Shown here one piece after another: positions 1 through 12,410 of a stretch of DNA of 64,000 nt. The notes below the pieces were generated by a model. It was not told where the DNA came from, searched no databases, and saw nothing but the letters and a program-made list of their open reading frames with translations. The position numbers and the translations under genes were made by a program. The stretch lies in the NCBI GenBank assembly GCA_964019135.1, contig OZ025249.1, positions 18,687,088-18,751,087 of the forward strand. Reading direction: 5' to 3'. Origin of the DNA: Arenicola marina. Lineage: Eukaryota > Annelida > Polychaeta > Arenicolidae. Every line of letters begins with the position of its first letter. Position 1 is the first letter of the stretch.

Positions 1-2098
1 CCACCAGACAATGTATAGCGGCTAACTCCGACTACCCAGGGAGCGATGATCTACGGCCTTTGTCCTTGTTCACCAGACAATGTATAGCGGCTAACTCCGA
101 CTACCCAGGGAGCGATGATCTACGGCCTTCGTCCTTGTCCACCAGACAATGTATAGCGGCTAACTCTGACTACCAAGGGAGCGATGATCTACGGCCTTCG
201 TCCTTATTCACCAGACAATGTATAGCGGCTAACTCCGACTACCCAGGGAGCGATGATCTACGGCCTTTGTCCTTGTTCACCAGACAATATATAGCGGCAA
301 ACTCCGACTACCCAGGGAGCGATGATCTACGGCCTTCGTCCTTGTCCACCAGACAATGTATAGCGGCTAACTCCGACTACCCAGGGAGCGATGATCTACG
401 GCCTTTGTCCTTGTTCACCAGACAATGTATAGCGGCTAACTCCGACTACCCAGGGAGCGATGATCTACGGCCTTTGTCCTTGTTCACCAGACAATGTATA
501 GCGGCTAACTCCGACTACCCAGGGAGCGATGATCTACGGCCTTTGTCCTTGTTCACCAGACAATGTATAGCGGCTAACTCCGACTACCCAGGGAGCGATG
601 ATCTACGGCCTTCGTCCTTGTCCACCAGACAATGTATAGCGGCTAACTCTGACTACCCAGGGAGCGATGATCTACGGCCTTTGTCCTTGTTCACCAGACA
701 ATGTATAGCGGGTAACTCCGACTACCCAAGGAGCGATGATCTACGGCCTTCGTCCTTGTCCACCAGACAATGTATAGCGGCTAACTCCGACTACCCAGGG
801 AGCGATGATCTACGGCCTTTGTCCTTGTTCACCAGACAATGTATAGCGGCTAACTCCGACTACCCAGGGAGCGATGATCTACGGCCTTTGTCCTTGTTCA
901 CCAGACAATGTATAGCGGCTAACTCCGACTACCCAGGGAGCGATGATCTACGGCCTTTGTCCTTGTTCACCAGACAATGTATAGCGGCTAACTCCGACTA
1001 CCCAGGGAGCGATGATCTACGGCCTTCGTCCTTGTCCACCAGACAATGTATAGCGGCTAACTCTGACTACCCAGGGAGCGATGATCTACGGCCTTTGTCC
1101 TTGTTCACCAGACAATGTATAGCGGGTAACTCCGACTACCCAAGGAGCGATGATCTACGGCCTTCGTCCTTGTCCACCAGACAATGTATAGCGGCTAACT
1201 CCGACTACCCAGGGAGCGATGATCTACAGCCTTCGTCCTTGTTCACCAGACAATGTATAGCGGCTAACTCCGACTACCCAGGGAGCGATGATCTACGGCC
1301 TTCGTCCTTGTCCACCAGACAATGTATAGCGGCTAACTCCGACTACCCAGGGAGCGCTGATCTACGGCCTTTGTCGTTATTCACCAGACAATGTATAGCG
1401 GCAAACTCCGACTACCCAGGGAGCGATGATTGACGGCCTTTGTCCTTGTTTACCAGACAATGTATACCGGCTAACTCCGACTACCCAGGGAGCGCTGATC
1501 TACGGCCTTTGTCCTTGTCCACCAGACAATGTATAGCGGCTAACTCCGACTACCCAGGGAGCGCTGATCTACGGCCTTTGTCCTTGTCCACCAGACAATG
1601 TATAACGGCTAGCTCCGACTACCCAGGGCGCGCTGATCTACGGCCTTTGTCCTTGTTTACCAGACAATGTATAACGGCTAACTCCGACTACCCAGGGAGC
1701 GCTGATCTACGGCCTTCGTCCTTGTTTACCAGACAATGTATAGCGGCTAACTGTGACTACTCAGGGAGCGATGATCTACAGCATTCGTCCTTGTTCACCA
1801 GACAATGTATAGCGGCTAACTCCGACTACCCAGAGAACGATGATCTACGGCCTTCGTCCTTGTCCACCAGACAACGTATAGCGGCTAACTCCGACTACCC
1901 AGGGAGCGATGATCTACGGCCTTTGTCCTTGTTTACCAGACAATGTATAACGGCTAATTCCGACTACCCAGGGAGCGATGATCTACGGCCTTCGTCCTTG
2001 TCCACCAGACAATGTATAGCGGCTAACTCCGACTACCCAGGGAGCGATGATCTACGGCCTTCGTCCTTGTCCACCAGACAATGTATAGCCGCTAACTC
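1..2098. repeat. 69-bp satellite/minisatellite array, about 30 copies
   Basis: The segment beginning CACCAGACAATG recurs every 69 bp from base 2 to about 2098 with almost no indels. The array starts outside the window, so its full length is unknown. Because 69 is a multiple of three, one plus-strand frame stays open across most copies, broken only by a TGA at 1431-1433. Most variable sites between copies change the residue (Leu/Ser at TTG/TCG, Phe/Ser at TTC/TCC), and the long frame has no ATG at its head, so I read it as satellite DNA and not as a repeat protein. Confidence 0.97.
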
Positions 2099-2442
2099 CG
2101 TCAGTCGAAAGGCGAAGATCTGTTACGGTACAGAAATAGAGATAAAGCTCTACAGATCTACGACCTTCATAATTGAAAAATCGAGCCTGTAGACGGGCCA
2201 TGTCCGATGTTTGCCCTTCCGACCGCCTAAGAACTAGAGCGACTACTGCTTACCATCGTAGTAACTATAATGATGGGCACTAACAGTCAGCCAATATAGA
2301 TAGGATAATCTGCCTTCGATTCGGGTTTCAGTATGATACCCCTAACTCACCTGGCAGAGTTGCATTACTCCATTCCTTTTTATCAATGATCATTATCATC
2401 CTAATCCTTCCCATATGCTTCCGTTCATAGCATAATCACGGT
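2099..2442. other. Unique sequence, no feature seen
   Basis: The repeat decays at about 2098 and unique sequence of balanced composition follows. I see no coding signature, RNA gene or repeat here. Confidence 0.5.
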
Positions 2443-4240
2443 TTACGGAGCATTTTCACCCACACACTCACTACATCCTCTTGTGGGGCGATGAGAGGGT
2501 TGGAGGAGTGGGTGCCGGGGTGTGTGTGTGTGAGGGGGGGGGGAGTCGCAATCAGGAGCTGGATAACAGGAACCATGTCGACGGCGGTTGAGAGGCCAGT
2601 GGAAACGGCAAGCATCAGTATTCTCTAACTGTGTAGAGATCTGTAACCCCACCCGTGATTTGTACCCATGTTGTAACTTACAACAGAAAAAGTCGGGACA
2701 GTCGGTCGAATGCCACACGCAGCGAGATGACGTTCGCCGAGTTGCCTGCAGCTGGTCGCTGCCATCTTTGCCGGAAGTCGGTAAATCTACCTCCACCCCG
2801 GGAGAGTTGGCGATGGGCCGTGGAAGCCTCCCTCGCGCCTGTGGGAGCCCCACGATTGATGGGGTCCCAGGTGTGGGTTGCCCGCGCTCCCTCCGCAAAG
2901 TTTTGAATTCCGTTCTAATTACTGCTGATCTTCTCTCGACTCGCAGGTCAAACACAGCCAATCAAGAGAGCGTGTTTGTGTGTGATGACACGGCAAGGAA
3001 GCTGGTCTAAACACACAGCGTGCCCTCCGAACATGCCCCCCCCCCGCCCCCACCCCCACCCCCATCACATCCCCAGCCCCGTCTCTCCATCCTCTAGTCA
3101 GAAACCCTCTCCCCAACCCCCTGTTTGTGTCTTTAAACCACCCCTCTCCCCACCCCGTTGTCACCGCCTCCCCAGCCCCCCTCCCCCCGCGGCCCTCCTC
3201 TCCTCTTTCCCTCTGCTCCCTACTGCCTACTCCCACGTCAACCTCTCTCTCGAGGAACCTTCTCCCGACTCATTGCCATTCTCCTAAAATAATAATGTTG
3301 TTCTATAGTATCCACTATTATAGACTAATGGCGCGTGGGATGAGAAGGACTGGGGTAGTGTTGGGAGGTCAATTGACATGGAAATTGAGTGCAGAGAACG
3401 AGGCGACATCCGCCTAGATCACCGCCATTCCATCATGTGACACTCAAAGAGAGGGAGGTGGGGAGGGGGGGGGGGAGAGGGGAGGGGGCCATGGAAGGGG
3501 CCGTCCAGGATTATGTTAAAATTATCCCGAATTATTTCACCATATGCACCTGCGAATTTGTGAATGTATGACAGCACCCTGACAAGGAAAGTTAAAGAGG
3601 TGATTGTGTTTTGTCGTTACTGATCTTTGACCTAACCATACTAATAATATATTGGGCATGTCAAACAATAATATGCAATGCTGCTTTGCTATTCTCGTAT
3701 ACAAACAGGTTATTGTTTTATTTAGTCGTTATGGTGGAGATATCTATCTAGACCCCACGTGTATGTAATGGCCATGCACTCCACCCCCCCCCCCCCGCCC
3801 CCCTTCCGCACCCACCCACACCCCTAAACATAGACCATACAACACACGCCCCTCTCCCCGGCCCGTGCACACCCATCGCCCACCACCGGCCGTGCTGCCC
3901 TTCTCCCACCCCTATCCCCTCCACACTATGCCCTCGTCTCCCCGGACTCCCCTCACGCCCCTCGCCACCCCTCCCCACTCACTTCCCCGTCCTCACCTAC
4001 ACTTCCTCCGTGTTTTCTCAGGCGGGAACGAGCAGACCTCTGACATCTGCTTTGAGCACCCCTTGCTCCCTCATTTGTTGACCTGTGCTCGCTCAACTCC
4101 CGGCCCATCCCAGACCTCCTCCCATTTCCACTCCCCTATTCGTTCGCGTCCGCCCCGTCCCTCCCTCCTATGATGCCTACCCTGTCTGCCTCCCCCCCAC
4201 CAGGCAGCTGTTCCCGTCAACTTGCGCCTGAGTTCCCGAG
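2443..4240. repeat. C/G-rich low-complexity belt
   Basis: This stretch is dominated by polypyrimidine or polypurine sequence: G-rich at 2508-2550 and 3449-3495, C-rich at 3030-3260 and 3776-4170, with pure C runs at 3036-3045 and 3784-3796. Several short frames stay open here only because of the skewed composition; their Pro/His/Ser-rich translations resemble no family I know. No gene is supported. Confidence 0.6.
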
Positions 4241-6400
4241 GCTCGAGGGAACATCTGGGATCCGAGATCTTACTTTTGTTACTGCCGAAAAATCTATATA
4301 AACTGAAATCAGTAGCACCTCTAATTCGTACCACAATGTCGTTTAATCTATAAGACATATGTCAACGATATCTTAAAATCTAGAAAGATCTAGAAGTGCC
4401 ACAATCTTTGCAAATAGAATTCGTTACCCGCACCAGCACACAAGCTTGGTAAGTCCGAAAACCCATGGCAAACTCCAGATTGACAACCACAAGTTTCGTA
4501 AATCAACACCAATCAACGAAACGGTGGAAAACATGGTCTCCGGTAATCCAAACAATTTATTTCTAGGGTGCTTCCGTTGTCTTTGCGAGGCAACAAGCTC
4601 GGTCTCTGTTTACCTAGCAATAATTTCCTCGGCTCTTCTGGGGTTAGACAGCTCAGTCGGCAAACAAATGAAGCGATGATACTTCGTTGACGAGACTATT
4701 AGTGGCAAGAATGCATGGATAAGTTTTTATGACGGTGTCGTCTGCCTCTCTTACAAACGGTTCTTTTGGGCGGGAAACTGACGTGCAATGCTGTCTGACT
4801 TACGGGCTTTGATGTTTGGTTACTCGGGGCTAAAATCAACAAACTGTTTTCTCAATACAGTTGTTGTACATAGACAGTTTACGTTTTGTAATGCTCCAAA
4901 GGTGGCTTATGCATGGTGGGTAAAACTCGATCAGTTTTCTGTGACATTATGTTAACCACCATAAAATTAAGATTTCAATGTAGGTAATAAACATGCTCCA
5001 AATTCAAATACCCCCCCCCCCAAAAAAAAACAACAACAAAAAAACAAGAAGCTCCAACTGCGCATACAATAATATTGAACCCGTAAAATAACTTAAATGT
5101 TTCACATGGAGTAACTATAGTTCGAATGTGACTATTACCATATTACTTTGAAGTAAATAAAACGACATACTGGTACTTTCAACGTGACGGTAGACAGGAT
5201 AGTGACATAACGCTGGCCGTATAAAACTCGACCATTGCATTATAAGCTTTAATACTTGGACAGGTACCATACAGGTGGAAAGTTACTGTTTGAACACTTG
5301 GTTCCCTCTGCTCTAAAGGAGACAGGCTTTTTTTCTTTTTTACGCATATACTTCATATTTGACGTAAAATATTCATATTTATGCTATTTTGGATTAAATT
5401 CCATACGTATTTACTTAACATCAAATTATGTATCTGTCAATGCCAGATCAATGTGTGCTGAAGACGCCATGTCCGTTTTTTGAAGATATATTCTCGCCCC
5501 TTGTAAGTAACCTTGCGGCACGCTCTATTTCCTGGTGGATGCCTCGAACGGTAAACAGGCCAAAGGCGGTGATAGATTCCCGCCGTTAACCACGGGTTTA
5601 TCGGAGATGCGCGCAGCAAATGCCGTGTGCCAGTGTAACATTTTCAATGAGTAATGCATGTATAACGAAAAAATATTTGTCCTTAATTATGTCTTCATTC
5701 GCTAAGGGCGTATTTCTTTATGTGATTTAGAGAGACGGAAGTTTCAATCAAATTAAAGCTCCAGTCTGGAGTCCCGAGATTCAAATATTTTTTTATATGA
5801 GTTTATCGTATAAATAAAGGATTTAATAAATGGCAACCCTGAGCCAGTAATCGCACATAAACAAATACGATTCATATAGACCACTAGCGATTTATTCACC
5901 GCCTAGCCTCCCCTCCAAAACTCAGTCGACTGCATGAATCCAATCACACATAAAACACCAGGACGACAGAAGAAAAACCTGTAAGGTACTTTGAATAACG
6001 AGCAACTGAACAAACACGGCAGAATATTGAATTGAAGATGGTTTAATTAAAGAACGGTGAACAGTTGACAATAACACTAGGCCACTTGAGTTGTCTTAGA
6101 CGGCCTACGACTGGTACAAACGTTAGGACACTGGTGTCGGAGGAACCCATATGGCACTCGGTGAAAAGGAATTGAGCGCTTTTCAAAACAGCCCGAGGCA
6201 TCGGCGTAACAACTGCCACCATTATTATCCGCTTCGCAAAATAACGATGTTTTCCTTTCACTGAGGCGTACGCAAACATTTTGGCAGAGACTTTCCATGG
6301 CACTAATATTTAGTTTCTTTTAATGGTCAGGCCCGCTTTAAACCCCTACCCATATATTCACCGCCACATGTATGCGGGCTGGAACCGATGTGGATAGAGT
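4241..6400. other. AT-rich noncoding stretch
   Basis: Mostly AT-rich unique sequence with a C run followed by an A-rich stretch near 5012-5045. A less AT-rich island at about 5480-5640 is open on the minus strand for 60 codons but shows no domain I recognise. No RNA gene or mobile element was identified. Confidence 0.5.
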
Positions 6401-7020
6401 ATACGTCTTTTACCACCGATTGGTGACTGGTTGAGCTCTGCAGCGAAACACCTGTCAATTATGCTCTTTATGAGCTTCTGGGTAAAAAGTATTTTGCTTA
6501 GAGACTAGCTGCGTGTCAAATGTGTTTTCATAACTTATTCCAAACACTTGACAGCACACGGGTTGCAACTTGCCATAACCGGGACGGAGATTGTGTAAAC
6601 ACCCCCAAAGTGCATTGTCAAAAAGCGAGCCTCTGCGGGAAGAAAGGATTTTTCTCTACACGGCTTCATGTGCTGTTCAACGCTGTGCTGCAATACCGAT
6701 AGGACCAAAATTGTCGCTCACCGCAGCGCTTATACAAAGGTGTAAATCCCGCGCAAATCGATTTGCTGCGGACCTGTCCTCCCCCTCCAGTCGTTGCTGC
6801 GTCGTCTGCGCAGAGCATGGTTTGAAAGGGTTTCGTCTGTCATTCGTCGATGAAAAAGCCAATAGTTCGGGACTTAATATCGCCCAAGTAGTCTACAGCC
6901 TTTTGTCGGGAACCAAAATCATTAGGTTTTCCTTACAAACCTCTAGCTTGGAATCGATTTGTTGGTGTGTCGGGAATAACTCGGGCGTAATAAGTCTAAA
7001 CATGGCCCTCCGCTGGATTT
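6401..7020. promoter_or_regulatory. Candidate cis-regulatory block with a GCAAATCGATTTGC palindrome
   Basis: A balanced-composition island within AT-rich flanks. It holds a perfect 14-bp palindrome at 6753-6766 (core ATCGAT, Onecut/CUX-like, with GCAAAT arms) about 10 bp from a T-box-like AGGTGTAAA. A plus-strand frame of about 143 codons (6591-7022) crosses it but has no recognisable domain. The call rests on composition and motifs only. Confidence 0.3.
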
Positions 7021-7590
7021 AAAGCACGACCAAGATCGGCTCTCGCCTAACTGATTTTCCGTAAAGCAGGCCGGTTACCAAATATGGAGAAGCCGGGAAC
7101 GGTGGTGAATGTTCTATCATAGAGACGGACAACTGAATCAATGTCTGGGCCAAACCAATAAATAACAAGCCTTCAGGCACGAAAACAATTAATAATTGAA
7201 CAAATATTTTAACATGCTATTTTAGTCAAGAAAGAGACGCAGGCATTTATGAGTTGCGAAATTCTTAAAATGTTTAAATTCTTAAACTTTACAAATCAAA
7301 ATGTAAGATTGTGAAGAAGCTCTTTCTGATGATTGTGGTGAAAAGTGTTCATTTTGGTTTGTATTAGTACATATTCTAATATTTTTCTAAAAATAAAGCG
7401 GAACGATATATGTCGAGCGAAAGCATGATAGTTTATGCTGACATACCCGAGTCAATAGTCTCCCAGGCAATCACAGTTATTATGATACTCAGGCCGGTGA
7501 AACATTTGCGTCAGCATAAAACTACCCCTTTAGAACCGAGGTAATGAATAATGTAGACTTGCACAGAATGTAGAATCGCAGTAACAAAGG
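7021..7590. other. AT-rich noncoding, nothing recognised
   Basis: Unique AT-rich sequence with no coding, RNA or repeat signature visible by eye. Confidence 0.5.
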
Positions 7591-8720
7591 TGACTCAAAT
7601 CAGCTTTGCTGGTGAATGGTGTGACGTCACAATAATACAGTTCGTGGTGAGATGAGATGAGGCCGGAATCCTAGGTTTGACTCCGACCCTCCGTCCCTCC
7701 GTCACCAGCTCCCTGTCTGCGCGTCCACACCAGGGGCTAAAGGCGACATAGAACGCCCCCCCCCCCAGCCCCACCGCCACCCACCCCCATCGACCCCGAG
7801 GCTTTGATGCTTTCATTGACAGAGAGATTGTTACATTAGCGGAGAAAGACCAAATACCCGGAGGAAAAAGGCAACAAATTGATGAAGTGAGCACACCCCC
7901 GTGAAAACAGTGAGTCTCAAATTAAGCCCCGGCTTGCTGACAACGGCCCTCCATTGGTTTGAGGTCGGGGCAAACAACGGGGTTCTATTGGCCAAACACA
8001 CCGCTGGCAAGCCGGCTACTTTACCGGTCGCCGCCTTCGGGCAGTCCAGTCAATTGTTGTCCCTTCCACCCCAAAACAGACTGCCTCGCCGGGCCCGGGG
8101 CATCTAGGGGTCCCCGACACATCAGGACGCTAAATATTTAACCATCTCATTCTTTCCCCGCTACCACTATGACTGAAGTAGCTTTTATCCGGCCAGAAAA
8201 GAGTGAGTAAACGCGCGCAGTGGAATTTACTCACCTCCCGCGGGTCGTCGCTGAGTGAATATGAAATTTGGTTATTGAGGTTTTCCATTGGTCCGCGGAC
8301 CGTCCCCTTTGTTCAGCCAATCGATGGCGACTTTCATTTCCTGGCAGTGGCCATTGTGTTGCGGAGGCAGTGGGGGTGATGGCTGGGGGCCCCTCTAGAG
8401 GCGATGGGGAGGGGGGGGGCTGTGGGGGAGTGGGGGGAGGGGTGTTTGTCGGAGAGCAGGGCGGTAACTTGACGACTAATTACATGGCCCGCTGGATTAA
8501 TTAGGCGACTCGGGGCCACGAGGCTGCGAAAGGCCACCAGCGGAGGGACAAAGCGGGCACACCAAGTGAGGCACACCAGCGCCACAGTGGTAAACACCGG
8601 TGTCAGACACAGACTTAACGTGTCAAAGCCATCCTCCAGCAAAACGCTTTGGCAAATATTGCCTGGCAGTACTTCCACCAAAGAGCGAAGTGCTTTCGTC
8701 AGTCGCATATTTATGCTGTA
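7591..8720. promoter_or_regulatory. Candidate cis-regulatory block (CRE, inverted forkhead-like cores, homeodomain motifs)
   Basis: Mixed-composition island. It has a full palindromic CRE TGACGTCA at 7622-7629; a perfect 9-bp inverted repeat GTGAGTAAA (8203-8211) and TTTACTCAC (8226-8234) around a 14-bp spacer; and CTTTGTTC, CCAATCGAT and GGATTAATTAG motifs between about 8307 and 8506. Low-complexity C and G runs (7756-7766, 8407-8445) interrupt it. Short open frames overlap on both strands without any recognisable protein. Enhancer status is an inference. Confidence 0.3.
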
Positions 8721-10640
8721 ACTATGCTGTTCGCCGATTCTTCTGACTCACTGTCACTTCCTTGCAAATATCTTGAAGTCATGTCACCGATCTTAAAGTT
8801 TTAGAGATCGCTTGCCATATGCCTCGTAACAGATTGTGAATCGTTCAAAATAAACTACAGAAGGCTCACGAGATTTCAATTTCAATTCACATGTCTGTCA
8901 CATTGACATGCATATATACTTATACTGCTATAGGAGAACATATTCAATCTAAATAATGGGTGCCATTATTTCATTGGACGTTTATACTAATCATATTTTA
9001 TTAAATAAAACTTAAATATAGTGTTTACGATTGTAAACCTTTGAAAACAACTGGTTTATGTAAAACAATTTCTTGTTGTCAAACTGGATAATAAATCGCG
9101 CTGATGAAATCTTAAATTGTTTCACATTGTTTTACGGTTAATCAAATTTGATGTTATATATACAATGATTATCTCTTATATATGGTTTTATGTACTACTA
9201 GTCAATATATAGTCTATATTTCCTAATGGCAGCCTGCAGCCCACATCATTTACCTGATTTCTGCTTTTGGAGTTCAAAAGCCTTATCGTTTAAAGCCATT
9301 CAAAACTATTACTTGACTAGCCATTTTTTTTTGCAATAATTTTAGTCAAGCTCCAACACAACAAAGTTTAGACATCGTCACATTCCATCTCTAGATTCAA
9401 TGTAGCCATGTACACGTAAAAACAAGCGATGACACACAAAAAAGACATGTTTTAACTGGCACAACATCTCGACAAACCCTTCGTGGGGGACGAGAAGTCC
9501 CGGGCAACCGTCCCACGCGGCAGCACGGTGAGGGCGGCAGGCACAGGGCCATAAAGTGACATTAGAGGCTGAGCCAGAAGGGAGTCGCGTACCCCTGCCA
9601 AGTGACGGCCCGCCGCCCCTGAGGCCAGGCGAGGCCAGAGTGGCGAGGTGTCGCTGACGGTGTGGCCGGGGAGACCCCAGGCTGACTTTATTGTCAGTCG
9701 TCAGGTCGTCGAGCGGTGTGAATCAGTCTGCACCTAAAGCCATGGACCACGGACACAGAGGCCATGATGGGGAAAAACGGACAACAGGATGTTGTCGTTT
9801 CCACAAAAAACACTAGAGCAACCAAATACATACAAACTTTATTGTGTATAAAAATACTGACGTGTAATGAGTATAAAAATATTGACAACATTTCAAGCAT
9901 ATTGTTTATATAAACCTTATATAGAAGGAGTGAATAGAATAAGCACACGCTAAAGCATTAAACGGAGATAATGCAATTGCCCACAACACGACCTAATTAA
10001 TATGCGCTACTTACTTAATATGCTTATGTGGTGTCACCATTTTTTTGTGGCAGGCTGCATGGCTTCTTCTACCACTACGTAACATACTACATTAAAAAGT
10101 TGAGCATTATTTTTGGGATCAGGGAGAATAATTTGGCTGAACTATCCACGAGTGAGCTGCATAACTGTCTTTGCGAAACAGAACAGTGGAGGTCAAAATG
10201 CGACGATGGAGTCACAAAGTCTTATGCAGAGAGCCCAAACATTGGAATAACAAACGAATCACAAAAAAACAAATTGGATTATGGCTAAAAAAACGAGTAA
10301 ATTACCAGCTGTGGGGCCATCGTAGTGGACCCAGAGACCTTCTTCGTGCGGCATAATAAAGGATTCTCCATAATCAATGCTATTCGGTGAAGTAACACAA
10401 GAGGCGTTTAGTTTTAGCCATGCGATAAAAAAAGTACCGAAAACTACAAATGATGTGAATAACATTTGTTGTGAAAGCAATTATCAAATCGTAGCCATGG
10501 AAACACCTCCTTGCGGTAAATGGGTTTTTTTTTTTTTTAAGGGAAGTTTTTAAGAAGAACATGCCTCGCCTGACCTCTGGTGGTCTGGAAGCGAGTGCCG
10601 TGCATGGATGTCTCTTTGTTGACAGCTTAAGGCAACAGTC
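8721..10640. other. AT-rich noncoding with one GC-rich island (about 9471-9720)
   Basis: Long AT-rich stretches flank a GC-rich unique island at about 9471-9720. I find no gene, RNA or repeat. A T homopolymer lies at about 10526-10538. Confidence 0.45.
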
Positions 10641-11340
10641 AAAACTGTCAGCTAGTGGCCAATTCAAGTGACCGGGGTCTCAAGCGGACCGCTGACCACG
10701 TGGTCAGTCCCACCGTTTTCCCGACCGCTGCCATGGTTCCCGCCGCCCGGGCAGTGGCAATCACCTCCTTGCGGGTGGCCTCCGCTGACTCGAGGCGTGC
10801 GGGACAATTAAAATCCCTTAATTGGTGGAGCGAGTTCATTTGTCCGCGCGAAATGCGTCTCGTAAATACGATGGACAATGTCCCGGAGGTCCAGAAAATT
10901 CGGGCGTGAGTGGTTGTCATGTGGGTGCTGAAAGGGGGTGGAGGGGGAGGCGAAAAAAATGGCCGTCAAGAGAATCGAGCGAGAGCAACACACCAAGTCA
11001 GACCAATAAAAGCAACAGGAAACGAGATGATGTAAATCTGGTGACCCTCGACGTACCCCGCCCTCCCCGGAAACAGACGACGCGTGGCGGAAAATGCAAT
11101 CTCGTCAGGCCACGGAGACGCACATTTCCCGCTACACGAGACGTCATTGTCGTGGATGATTATTTACGGCGACACATGCCGTCTGGTCTCAGCGAGAGTG
11201 TCCCGGCGTGGACATGTTGTTTGCGCTGCGGCCCGGCTCCACCTTGTCTGTCACAGCTCTTTATCCCATTGCAACCGCGCTGACGGACTCATTATTAGAT
11301 TCCTAGCCAATGAAGGTGGACTAATCACCCCGCAATAGGC
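10641..11340. promoter_or_regulatory. Candidate cis-regulatory block with a 16-bp E-box palindrome
   Basis: Balanced composition and no simple repeats. It contains the perfect palindrome CTGACCACGTGGTCAG at 10692-10707 centred on CACGTG, an NK2-like TTCAAGTG just upstream (10661-10668), AT-rich homeodomain cores (CAATTAAAATCCCTTAATTGG, about 10804-10824), a GGACAATGTCC palindrome (10872-10882) and ATTATTAG near 11291. Frames are open on both strands but no conserved protein is recognisable. This is among the most enhancer-like parts of the window. Confidence 0.35.
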
Positions 11341-12410
11341 CGAACGACCATGTTACATTAATCTCTCAGAGGTCCTCACTGTCCCGACATAATGCTTATT
11401 CATTGCTAAATAGCAACCGGCCTCGGTCAGTGCCGAGACGCCGGCGGTCTATGATGTAAAGGGTCCCTGATTACTCCTAATCACCACAAATTGTAATTTA
11501 TTGCATTTTTGTCGCCCGGTGTACCATCGCCAGTGAGTTGCTTAAATGGCGATTCAGTTGTGTGGAATTCAATCTTGCGGCAGGCCAGGCTGGGTCGGGC
11601 GTCGGGGACCCGGGTCGGCGCATATTGCGGCCGCTGGGAGCGCGAGGGGCTCTCCCCACGACACGCCTGCATACATGCGGTAATAACATCGGTGCCCGTA
11701 CACTTGGAAACGGGTGTCAAAATAATTTCATTTCCTCGCGTGAGGAGATGATTGGCCGAAGGCGAGGCGCTGTCGGCAAACATCGGGCACCTTAAGAAGC
11801 GGTCTCCATGCGGAAGAATGCCGGGCTCGCAGAGAATTCTGCAATTTGGTTTCCCTTTACCAATCTCGGGCCGCAGAAGCACCCTCCGCTTCCTACCTAC
11901 CACCCCCCTTCCCGTTGTTCCCACCCTCATCTTACCTCAATTCTATTCCTCCCTCCCTCCCTCCTCTCCGTTCCATCCCGGTCGTCCCCCTCACACTCTC
12001 GTTTCTTCCACAGGTGCACATGACAATGCGATTTCCGTCAAAATATAATGCAATAACCGACAAATATTTGCAGTTGGTAGACAAGCACATTAACGGCTAG
12101 CGAGACAAAAATGCGGTGACGACAACAAGGGTGGCCGGAAAAGAACGGAGAAACCATACCAACAATGGCTGACATATCGCATCAAATAATGGAAAAAAGA
12201 AGGAAACTGAGAAATTGGGAAAAGCAGTAAACTTAATAAGTATGCAGAAAAATATAATGGAATGGAAAAATCCTTTTGACTTTTGTTTTGTTGCCGCGGA
12301 GGGCATGTTACACTGTACGTATCACAATGTATATTTCTAAACTGCACTTAGTTCCTGGAATATGTACAACCAAATGAGATGTATTACAAGCGAGATGTGA
12401 AAGACTTGCG
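11341..12410. other. Mixed noncoding block with a C-rich tract
   Basis: About 11400-11830 resembles the neighbouring regulatory-looking blocks, for example homeodomain-like and RUNX-like (ACCACAA) motifs near 11483-11505. A C/T-rich tract follows (about 11880-12000), then AT-rich unique sequence. No gene is supported. Confidence 0.3.

Noticed and set aside
60..2192. Long plus-strand reading frames over the left satellite (457 and 250 codons)
   Set aside because: The 69-bp repeat length keeps one frame open. Differences between units are mostly replacements, one unit carries a TGA, and the frames begin with TTG and not ATG.
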